Origin: Opitutaceae bacterium
Lineage (GTDB): Bacteria; Verrucomicrobiota; Verrucomicrobiia; Opitutales; Opitutaceae
Direction of reading: 5' to 3'
Assembly: GCA_005787865.1 (NCBI GenBank)
Contig: SXZN01000151.1
Span: 1-5,188 of the forward strand
DNA length: 5,188 bases
Part shown: positions 1 to 4,652 of the stretch, one piece after another
Position numbering within the stretch: the stretch's first letter is position 1
How the letters are laid out: the number at the start of each line of letters is the position of its first letter
Made by a program: the position numbers and the translations under genes
Notes under the pieces: generated by a model
What the model saw: only the letters and a program-made list of their open reading frames with translations
What the model was told of the DNA's origin: nothing
The model's database searches: none

Positions 1-113
1 GAAGATTTGATTGTCACCAGAACTGTTTTGGTGTCAGAATCAAACCGTTTGCTATCAACATAGGTACCACGTAGAATCGCATTGCTTTTTTGCTTCATCG
101 ATTCTTTTACAGA
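1..113 (-). CDS. Partial coding fragment, possible LPP20-like lipoprotein, cut at both ends
   Basis: The minus strand is open from about 113 down to the left edge and reads like real protein: a 37-residue stretch containing NAILRGTYVDSKRFDSDT followed by a hydrophobic beta-like TVLVTIK. The pattern 'small-ILRG-x-YV…-FD-x-x-T-x-TVLVTI' resembles the core of LPP20-type lipoprotein domains, where a conserved Leu-Gly turn precedes an aromatic/Asp strand pair; this is recognition from memory and tentative. There is no start codon belonging to it in the window: its upstream end meets the glutamine synthetase sequence head to head near 113-118. It also has about 38% GC by hand count over 1-110, against about 58% in the adjacent synthetase (241-300). 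It could belong to a different replicon or organism than the rest. The plus-strand frame over the same bases is Cys/His/Phe-rich and matches nothing, so I take the minus strand as the coding one. Confidence 0.4.
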
Positions 114-115
114 GC

Positions 116-583
116 GCCGCTGACCAAATGTGGGTGGCCCGTTATATCCTCGCGCGCTTGGCGGAGACTTACGGCATCGATATTGAATGGCGTTGTAAGC
201 CCATTTTGGCGCCCTTCCAGCAACCGCTGGACTGGAACGGTTCCGGCATGCACGCCAATTTCTCCACGACGCACATGCGCGATGTTGGCGGCAAGGCATA
301 CTTCGAGAAATTGATGGCGGCCTTTAATCAATTCCGCGACGAGCACATCGCCGTCTACGGGCCGGAGAATCATCTCCGGTTGACGGGCCTGCATGAGACG
401 CAATCCATCGATAAATTCTCCTACGGGCTGGCCGATCGCGGCGCTTCGGTCCGCATCCCGCACAGCTTCGTTAATAATGGCTACAAGGGTTACCTCGAGG
501 ATCGTCGGCCAAATTCTGCCGCTGATCCTTATTTGGTCGCCGGTCGGATTCTTAAAACAATCCAAACGGTCCCGACGAAGTGA
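116..583 (+). CDS. glnII: Glutamine synthetase, GSII type, C-terminal part (5'-truncated)
   Basis: Glutamine synthetase makes glutamine from glutamate and ammonia with ATP, in the cytoplasm, as a large ring oligomer. Homology starts abruptly at AADQMWVARY (from about 116) and runs to the natural C-terminus. Visible family signatures are DWNGSGMHANFST (from 230; nucleotide and metal-binding catalytic core), RLTGLHET (377-400; the substrate-binding Arg region), RGASVRIP, and YLEDRRP (491-511; active-site Glu and Arg pair). About 155 residues are present where the family usually has around 330-360, so the N-terminal beta-grasp domain and the first half of the catalytic domain are missing. The frame stays open leftward to a TTG at 11, but those residues (Cys/His-rich, MSPELFWCQN…) are unlike any glutamine synthetase, and an in-frame TGA sits at 8-10. 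The gene therefore does not simply continue off the window. The piece would be inactive as it stands. The family call is very secure; whether the truncation is biological is not. Confidence 0.9.
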   Translation, partial: AADQMWVARYILARLAETYGIDIEWRCKPILAPFQQPLDWNGSGMHANFSTTHMRDVGGKAYFEKLMAAFNQFRDEHIAVYGPENHLRLTGLHETQSIDKFSYGLADRGASVRIPHSFVNNGYKGYLEDRRPNSAADPYLVAGRILKTIQTVPTK

Positions 584-594
584 GTTTCCTATAA

Positions 595-623
595 CAGCTC
601 ATTTTGAGCTGCTGACCGCGGTC
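595..623. repeat. Hairpin plus palindrome downstream of glutamine synthetase
   Basis: CAGCTC (595-600) pairs perfectly with GAGCTG (606-611) around a 5-base ATTTT loop. Two bases later comes a perfect 10-bp palindrome, GACCGCGGTC (614-623). Neither is followed by a T-run, so they are not terminators by themselves. They lie in the 3' untranslated part of the synthetase transcript, ahead of the real terminator, and may fold in the RNA or be chance. Confidence 0.4.
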
Positions 624-655
624 ACCGGCTCTTGCTGAGTCGGGTGCGGTCTCCG

Positions 656-693
656 AACACCGAGGATTTATCTCCTCGGTGTTTTGTTTTTTT
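656..693 (+). terminator. Strong intrinsic terminator after glutamine synthetase
   Basis: A perfect 11-bp stem, AACACCGAGGA (656-666) with TCCTCGGTGTT (673-683), closes a 6-base loop TTTATC and runs straight into a T-rich tail (684-693, with one G). This is a textbook rho-independent terminator for plus-strand transcription, about 70 bases past the synthetase stop codon. There is no matching A-run on the left side, so it would not serve the minus-strand gene coming from the right. Confidence 0.93.
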
Positions 694-712
694 AGGATTC
701 GGCGGATCGCCG

Positions 713-1087
713 CTATGACTTCTGCCGCCGTCGCCGTTTCATGAACGGGAGATGCAGTTGTGCGGTGATCGTGTCTTTACCGTCTTGTACGGTAAATCTC
801 GCGCCTTTCGCCGTTTTCTTTGCTCCAATTACCTTCAGAAGCTTATCCTGAACGTAAGGCAGCCGGAAATGAATCGTGCACGTGTAACGATTATCAGGAG
901 CAGAAATCACAGTGGCCTTGCTCACGATACCTTCAAGGAACTCTTTCTTCGCCTTGGCCTTCATCGTCTTGAGCTCAGTAATCCGAGTGCCAAAATCGAT
1001 CATCCAGTTGGTCCAGCGCTTTAATTTATCCGCATTCTTGAGTCGAGAGAGTAGGTCGAGTCGCCGCGCCTCGGGTCCAGCCGGCCA
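713..1087 (-). CDS. Probable large serine recombinase, C-terminal remnant (5'-truncated)
   Basis: The minus-strand frame ends at a TAG (713-715) and stays open upstream past the first ATG (1001-1003) to about 1087. It gives roughly 120 residues: a helical part (LLSRLKNADKLKRWTNWM), then FGTRITELKTM, KKEFLEGIVSKATV, a strand motif IHFRLPYVQDKL, and a very basic end (FMKRRRRQKS). This order of W-x-x-WM-x-DFG, 'K-x-FLEGIV' and 'I-x-F-x-LPYV-x-D' resembles the C-terminal tail of recombinase-family (large serine integrase/resolvase) proteins, beyond the zinc ribbon and coiled coil. It is recognition from memory, so the family is probable, not certain. The catalytic Ser resolvase domain and the DNA-binding recombinase domain are absent, so it cannot act. 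GC is about 47-48% (hand count 781-900), lower than its neighbours, which fits an acquired mobile-element gene. It is cut off where the adenylate cyclase sequence begins on the other strand. Confidence 0.6.
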   Translation of the reverse strand, partial: WPAGPEARRLDLLSRLKNADKLKRWTNWMIDFGTRITELKTMKAKAKKEFLEGIVSKATVISAPDNRYTCTIHFRLPYVQDKLLKVIGAKKTAKGARFTVQDGKDTITAQLHLPFMKRRRRQKS

Positions 1088-1689
1088 TGCAAACTTTAAG
1101 CGAGAAGTGGCGGGGGGAGGGCGAAAAATGGCCCGCGCTTGTCCAGGGGAAGCGCTCGCGATTGGGGCTCAACACGGGCCCGGCCGTGATCGGTAATATG
1201 GGCAGTCGCACGCGTTTCAGTTATACCATGATGGGTGATAATGTGAACCTGGCGGCCCGCATGGAGTCGGGGGCCAAAGCCCTCGGCGTTTATACGATGG
1301 TCACGGATGCCACCAAGCTGGCCTGTGAGAAATACGGCGGTGAACGCATTGTCTTTCGCCTCCTCGACAAAATCATCGTCAAAGGCCGCGGCCAACCGGT
1401 GGCGGTTTTCGAAATTGTGGGTCTGCGCGAAAATGTGCCGCCCGCGACGTTGCAATGTCTCGCCCTTTACGCGCAGGCACTGGAACTTTATTTTCGCGAA
1501 GATTGGGATGGGGCGGCGCAGATTTTCGAGCAGAGTTTAGTTTTAGAGCCCAACCAAGTGAGCCCGGAGCGCGGGATCGAAAATAATCCCTCCAGTATTT
1601 TTATCCAACGCTGTCGGCGCCTGAAATTTATGCGGCAGCACTCGACTGATTCCCAGCGGGATGGGGTATTTGAGCTGAAGGATAAATAA
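1087..1689 (+). CDS. Class III adenylate/guanylate cyclase, C-terminal part (5'-truncated)
   Basis: These enzymes make cAMP (or cGMP) from nucleoside triphosphate. The fragment holds the second half of the catalytic domain: RSRLGLNTGPAVIGNMGS (about residues 23-40 from the ATG at 1087) and TMMGDNVNLAARMES (47-61), with the transition-state-stabilising Asn (N54) and Arg (R58) in place. Thr at position 47, where mammalian cyclases have the purine-reading Asp, is common in bacterial cyclases. VKGRGQPVAVFEIVG closes the domain. Then comes a TPR-like helical pair (about 140-175, CLALYAQALELYFREDWDGAAQIFEQSL) and the tail ending in DGVFELKDK, typical of Verrucomicrobia-type multi-domain cyclases. 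The first half of the cyclase domain, with both metal-binding Asp residues and the adenine-selecting Lys, is missing, as are any sensor (CHASE2-like) and membrane segments that such proteins usually carry at the N-terminus. Homology starts close to LSEKWRGEGEKWPALV, so the ATG at 1087 is probably not a true start. As it stands the product would be inactive. Confidence 0.88.
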   Translation: MQTLSEKWRGEGEKWPALVQGKRSRLGLNTGPAVIGNMGSRTRFSYTMMGDNVNLAARMESGAKALGVYTMVTDATKLACEKYGGERIVFRLLDKIIVKGRGQPVAVFEIVGLRENVPPATLQCLALYAQALELYFREDWDGAAQIFEQSLVLEPNQVSPERGIENNPSSIFIQRCRRLKFMRQHSTDSQRDGVFELKDK

Positions 1690-1769
1690 TCTCAGAGTGG
1701 CTTGCGCGCTACCCTTAGCCTCCGGCCAGCCCACGTAAAGCTCGGGCGCATCGCTGAACCTCGGGGCAT

Positions 1770-1797
1770 AAAAAAACCGCGCGATCAAGCGCGGTTT
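1770..1797 (-). terminator. Intrinsic terminator of the superoxide dismutase gene
   Basis: AAACCGCGC (1774-1782) pairs perfectly with GCGCGGTTT (1789-1797) around the loop GATCAA. Read on the minus strand, the hairpin is followed by a run of seven T (from 1776 down to 1770), about 40 bases past the sodA stop codon, so it ends sodA transcription. On the plus strand the hairpin is followed only by GATTTTC, so it may weakly terminate the convergent cyclase transcript as well. Confidence 0.88.
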
Positions 1798-1837
1798 GAT
1801 TTTCGGGTTAAAGGAAAGGAGCTGCGGAGCTCGATCT

Positions 1838-2467
1838 TTATTTAAGGGCCGCCACGTAGTTGGCCTCGGCGGCATCCCAGTCGATCACATTCCAGAAGGC
1901 GGCAATGTAATCAGGCCGGCGGTTTTGGTAATTCAGATAGTACGCGTGTTCCCAGACATCAAGCGCGATGACTGGTTTCCCCTCAATCCCCGCGACGGCC
2001 TTACCCATGAGCGGGCTGTCTTGATTGGCGGTTGAGCCGACGGCTAATTTGCCGCCATTAACCACGAGCCAAGCCCAACCAGAGCCGAAGCGGGTGGCCC
2101 CAGCTTTGGCGAAATCTTCTTTAAATTTTGCGAAACCACCGAGTTCCGCGTCGATCGCCGCAGCGAGCTTACCTTTTGGCAGACCGCCTTTGCCGGGCCC
2201 GAGGATGGTCCAGAAAAAGGCGTGATTGCTGTGTCCGCCAGCGTTGTTGCGCACCCCGCCCCGAATGGCTTCCGGCACTCGCGCGAGATCGGCAATCAGC
2301 CGATTGACGTCGAGCTCGGCCAACGCGGGGTGGTCTTTGAGGAGATTCGTGGCGTTAGTGATATACGCTTGGTGATGCTTGCCGTGGTGAATTTCCATGG
2401 TCTTAGCATCAATGTGCGGAACCAAAGCATCGTGGGCGTAAGCGAGAGGAGGAAGGGAATAAGCCAT
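1838..2467 (-). CDS. sodA: Superoxide dismutase, Mn type of the Fe/Mn family
   Basis: This cytoplasmic enzyme converts superoxide to hydrogen peroxide and oxygen. The 209-residue protein is full length for the family. The four metal ligands are visible: His27 (MEIHHGKHH), His82 (NNAGGHSNHAFFW), and Asp170 and His174 (DVWEHAYY). Gly at 78 in the GGHSNH segment and Gln149 in TANQDSPL, the outer-sphere Gln supplied from the C-terminal domain, are the pattern of manganese enzymes; iron enzymes place the Gln at the first position. Manganese or cambialistic use is therefore inferred. There is no signal peptide. The ATG at 2467 is the family's usual start (MAYSLPPLAY), but the bases before it (AACCACCACGACA) hold no Shine-Dalgarno sequence. 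The gene lies downstream of tadA on the same strand with a 112-bp gap that holds a possible promoter, and has its own terminator. Convergent with the cyclase fragment. Confidence 0.97.
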   Translation of the reverse strand: MAYSLPPLAYAHDALVPHIDAKTMEIHHGKHHQAYITNATNLLKDHPALAELDVNRLIADLARVPEAIRGGVRNNAGGHSNHAFFWTILGPGKGGLPKGKLAAAIDAELGGFAKFKEDFAKAGATRFGSGWAWLVVNGGKLAVGSTANQDSPLMGKAVAGIEGKPVIALDVWEHAYYLNYQNRRPDYIAAFWNVIDWDAAEANYVAALK

Positions 2468-2501
2468 TGTCGTGGTGGTTTGGATTTATTTTTCGGAGCA
2501 A

Positions 2502-2531
2502 TTAATGTGCATGGGGGCAGGGCAACGTCAA
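2502..2531 (-). promoter_or_regulatory. Possible sigma70-like promoter for sodA
   Basis: On the minus strand, TTGACG (2531-2526) matches five of six bases of a -35 box. It is followed after 18 bases by CATTAA (2507-2502), a poor -10 candidate. Transcription would begin about 25-30 bases before the sodA start codon. The -10 match is weak and the spacing slightly long, so this is only a suggestion. If it is false, sodA may be co-transcribed with tadA. Confidence 0.28.
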
Positions 2532-2579
2532 CTGTCCCTCGTGTCATGAGGCGACTCGCCCAGCATCACCGGCCGGCGC

Positions 2580-3098
2580 TTAATCTTCTTTTCGTTTGAG
2601 CTGAAAGTAGGCGCGTAGCAAATCGAGGCAGGGTTTTTCTAGGAGGCCGCGGCTAATTTCTAGATGATGATTGGATTGCGGCAGAGTATTCAGGTCCATC
2701 GCGCCGCCCAAGCAACCCATCTTGGCGTCGGGCACGGCGTAGACGACTCGTTTGAGCCGGGCCATCAAGGTGGCGCCGGAGCACATGGGGCAGGGTTCTT
2801 TGGTGACGTAGAGGGTGGCGCCCGTGAGGCGCCAATTATCAACGGCTTTGGCGGCTTGGCCCAGGGCGAGGATTTCAGCGTGGGCGGTGGGGTCGCGCGT
2901 GCTGTCGCGCTGATTGTGCGCGGCCGCGATGATTTTTCCGTCCAATTCAATGATCGCGCCGATCGGTACTTCGTCTTCCTGCCAAGCGGCGATGGCCTCG
3001 TTATAAGCGAGCCACATATAAAATTCGTCATCTCGCCGGAGTTGCGAGGGGTGCACTTTGGCGAAGGGGCAAGGGAGTGAGGGGCGGGGGGAATCCAT
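2580..3098 (-). CDS. tadA: tRNA(adenine34) deaminase TadA
   Basis: TadA converts the wobble adenosine of tRNA-Arg(ACG) to inosine, which lets one tRNA read several Arg codons; it is normally essential and acts in the cytoplasm as a homodimer. The 172-residue protein carries the cytidine/deoxycytidylate deaminase zinc site: His73 and the proton-shuttling Glu75 in DPTAHAEILAL, then Cys103 and Cys106 in EPCPMCSGATL. Other family landmarks are the N-terminal helix (EFYMWLAYNEA, about 25-35), VPIGAIIE, RDSTRDPTAHAE, and the C-terminal LLRAYFQLKRK. The first 20 or so residues (Pro-rich, with Cys10) exceed what most TadA proteins have, so the real start may be later, but the ATG at 3098 is the only good ATG before the domain. 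No Shine-Dalgarno is seen upstream. The gene is divergent from infA and upstream of sodA on the same strand. No terminator follows it. Confidence 0.96.
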   Translation of the reverse strand: MDSPRPSLPCPFAKVHPSQLRRDDEFYMWLAYNEAIAAWQEDEVPIGAIIELDGKIIAAAHNQRDSTRDPTAHAEILALGQAAKAVDNWRLTGATLYVTKEPCPMCSGATLMARLKRVVYAVPDAKMGCLGGAMDLNTLPQSNHHLEISRGLLEKPCLDLLRAYFQLKRKED

Positions 3099-3203
3099 GG
3101 CAACTACGGAAAGCCTTGACTACGGAGGGATTTCCCCAGTTACAAGGGGCTTTTATTAGCAATTCCTGTATGACCCAAACTAGCAAATCCCTCTCCCCTA
3201 ATT
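3099..3203. promoter_or_regulatory. tadA/infA divergent intergenic region with repeats
   Basis: This 105-bp spacer must hold the start signals for both divergent genes. On the plus strand TTGACT (3116-3121) is a five-of-six -35 match, but the bases about 18-19 further on (TTACAAG, 3140-3146) are a poor -10, so the infA promoter is not settled. Structures seen: a 9-bp inverted repeat GAGGGATTT (3125-3133) / AAATCCCTC (3185-3193); a small nested CCCC/GGGG stem (3134-3137 / 3146-3149); an 8-bp direct repeat ACTACGGA (3103-3110 and 3119-3126); and a near-perfect 10-bp direct repeat, TAGCAATTCC (3157-3166) and TAGCAAATCC (3181-3190). A purine-rich GGAGGG at 3124 has no start codon at a useful distance. 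The infA start itself is preceded by a pyrimidine-rich CCCTCTCCCC rather than a Shine-Dalgarno sequence. Confidence 0.45.
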
Positions 3204-3467
3204 ATGTCTGACGGCAAAGTGATTGAAGTGGAGGGCAAGATTATGACGGTCCTTCCCGGCACCATGTTTCGTGTGCAACTCGACAACGGTCATATGGTTT
3301 TGGCGCATATCTCAGGTAAATTGCGCAAACACTTCATCAAGATCGCCGCCGGCGACAAAGTGAAGATGGAGATGAGTCCCTACGACCTCGATAAGGCGCG
3401 GATCACCTACCGCATTCGCGAGACTAATTTGCCCCCGCCGGGCCCGCGGCGTCCGCGCCGCTATTGA
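3204..3467 (+). CDS. infA: Translation initiation factor IF-1 with a C-terminal tail
   Basis: IF-1 binds the A site of the 30S subunit with IF-2 and IF-3 during initiation. The protein is a single S1/OB-fold: EVEGKIMTVLPGTMFRVQLDNGH (about 8-30), the hallmark AHISGKLRKHFIKI (34-47), GDKVKMEMSPYDLDKARITYR (50-70). The canonical factor is about 72 residues. This one has 87, with a 15-residue Pro/Arg-rich extension (ETNLPPPGPRRPRRY) after the usual last Arg. The ATG at 3204 gives the expected N-terminus; the frame upstream closes at a TGA (3171-3173). No Shine-Dalgarno is seen. A 13-codon ORF overlaps the start in another frame. infA here sits alone, between tadA and a Xer recombinase, and not in a ribosomal-protein operon. 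The spacing to xerD (22-67 bases depending on its start, no terminator) suggests co-transcription. Confidence 0.96.
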   Translation: MSDGKVIEVEGKIMTVLPGTMFRVQLDNGHMVLAHISGKLRKHFIKIAAGDKVKMEMSPYDLDKARITYRIRETNLPPPGPRRPRRY

Positions 3468-3534
3468 TCCGTTCCCTCTGGGGTGTCTTGTGCAGACGCG
3501 CCGCGGTCATCAATCAAAGGTTAAGGCGACCCCG

Positions 3535-4455
3535 ATGCCGCCTGCGCCCGCGGCTTTTGCGGACGAGATTGACCGCTACTTGAGCTACGTTGAGCTCGAG
3601 CGCGGGCTAGCGCGGAACACCGCTAAATCGTACGAAAACGATCTGCGGCAAGCGGCCCATTTTTTGCAACGCCACGGGGCGAGCAATTGGGTGCAGGTTA
3701 ACGCGGCCCAGCTCACCGCTTGGTTGCACGGGCTCAGCGATCAGCAGCTTTCGAGCGCTAGTCAGGCTCGCAAACTGAGCGCGGTCCGGATGCTTTTTCG
3801 TCATTTGGTGCGCGAGCAAATTCGGGGTGATGATCCGACCGCCTTGCTTGCTGCGCCAAAATTGCGGCGCAAGTTGCCGCATACGCTGTCGCCCGCCGCC
3901 ATGGGGAAATTGCTGGCGGCTACCGCCGGCGGTGATGCCTACACGCTGAGGGATCGCGCGCTGTTGGAGTTATTATATTCCAGTGGGTTGCGGGCGACGG
4001 AAATTTGCCAGCTCGCCTTGCAACAAGTCGACTTAGTCCATGGTTTTGTGCGGGTTTTTGGCAAAGGCTCTAAGGAACGCGTCGTGCCGTTAGGCGCACA
4101 AGCCAGTGCGGCGATTGCGGCGTATCTCACCGCGGGACGCCCGCACCTGGTCAGGCCGCGGACTGGGAGTGATCTCTTTATTAGCGAACGGGGTCAGGCG
4201 ATTTCTCGCAAGACCCTCTGGGTGATCGTAAAGAAATATGCCCAACGCGCCGGCCTGCCGGCGACGGTGAAGCCGCATTTACTGCGCCATTCCTTTGCCA
4301 CTCACTTGCTCGGCGGGGGCGCTGATTTGCGGGCGATTCAGGAGATGCTGGGTCACGCCAGTATCGGGACCACGCAGATTTATACGGCAGTTGAAAATTC
4401 GCAGCTGCTTGATCAACATGCCCGTCATCACCCCCGCAATCGGGTTAAAAAATGA
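3535..4455 (+). CDS. xerD: Tyrosine recombinase XerC/XerD, probably XerD
   Basis: Xer recombinases resolve chromosome dimers at the dif site together with FtsK. The protein has the N-terminal SAM-like core-binding domain (about residues 8-95; IDRYLSYVELERGLARNTAK) and the C-terminal catalytic domain. All catalytic residues are present with the exact E. coli XerD spacing: Arg153 (SSGLRATE), Lys177 (FGKGSKERVVPLG), His248 and Arg251 (KPHLLRHSFATHLL), His274 (LGHASIGTT), Tyr283 (QIYT). The end, HHPRNRVKK, resembles XerD more than XerC, but XerC cannot be excluded. I prefer the ATG at 3535, which gives 306 residues, close to the family's usual 295-305, and has AAGG (3523-3526) eight bases upstream. 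A GTG at 3490 in the same frame would add 15 basic, non-conserved residues. It follows infA on the same strand, and its stop codon overlaps the start of the next gene by 4 bases (ATGA). It looks like a chromosomal housekeeping copy and not a phage integrase. Confidence 0.95.
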   Translation: MPPAPAAFADEIDRYLSYVELERGLARNTAKSYENDLRQAAHFLQRHGASNWVQVNAAQLTAWLHGLSDQQLSSASQARKLSAVRMLFRHLVREQIRGDDPTALLAAPKLRRKLPHTLSPAAMGKLLAATAGGDAYTLRDRALLELLYSSGLRATEICQLALQQVDLVHGFVRVFGKGSKERVVPLGAQASAAIAAYLTAGRPHLVRPRTGSDLFISERGQAISRKTLWVIVKKYAQRAGLPATVKPHLLRHSFATHLLGGGADLRAIQEMLGHASIGTTQIYTAVENSQLLDQHARHHPRNRVKK

Positions 4456-4634
4456 GCCTGCAAGCCGGTATTTTAATTTCCTTCGTCCTGCTTATGTTCG
4501 GTGGGACGATATATTATTTGAATGAGGAGTATCCCGAAAAGGCTACGTTAGCCCAGTTTGGTTTAGGCATTACGGTGCTCGGTTTACTCGTGCTGGGCGG
4601 GAGTATTATTTTCCTGCGGCATTGGACGCCCTAA
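4452..4634 (+). CDS. Small two-helix membrane protein of unknown function
   Basis: I do not recognise this 60-residue protein. It has two clear hydrophobic segments (about residues 4-23, ILISFVLLMFGGTIYYL, and 34-55, FGLGITVLGLLVLGGSIIFL) joined by a short acidic/polar loop (NEEYPEKATL), with a five-residue tail RHWTP. Both segments contain Gly-Gly positions that favour tight helix packing, so a hairpin in the inner membrane is likely. The start codon overlaps the xerD stop (ATGA, 4452-4455), which points to translational coupling and a real gene; no separate ribosome binding site is visible. The composition is what a membrane protein should have, not that of a random frame. Whether it acts with the recombinase or only shares its transcript cannot be told. 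It converges on the downstream aminotransferase with an 18-base gap. Confidence 0.75.
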   Translation: MSLQAGILISFVLLMFGGTIYYLNEEYPEKATLAQFGLGITVLGLLVLGGSIIFLRHWTP

Positions 4635-4652
4635 CCCCGCCCGACGGCGGAC

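Noticed and set aside
11..115. N-terminal 35 residues of the plus-strand synthetase frame starting at TTG 11
   Set aside because: Cys/His/Phe-rich, unlike any glutamine synthetase, and opposite a better protein-like minus-strand frame; treated as readthrough of the junction, not as part of the gene.
107..565. 152-residue minus-strand open frame opposite the glutamine synthetase
   Set aside because: It lies wholly opposite a frame with unmistakable synthetase motifs and has no family features of its own; a high-GC shadow.
700..712. CGGCG-GAT-CGCCG hairpin right after the recombinase stop codon
   Set aside because: 5-bp stem, 3-base loop, followed on the minus strand by A-rich and not T-rich sequence, so not a terminator.
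1543..1875. 110-residue minus-strand frame across the cyclase end and the sodA terminator
   Set aside because: It reads through the terminator hairpin and overlaps two real genes; no recognisable domain.
2664..3080. 138-residue plus-strand frame opposite tadA
   Set aside because: Gly-rich shadow of the tadA coding strand; the zinc-site motifs on the minus strand decide the matter.
4637..4650. CCGCC/GGCGG hairpin between the small membrane protein and the aminotransferase
   Set aside because: Only 5 bp with no T-run on either strand; too weak to call a terminator, although it lies where a bidirectional one would be expected.
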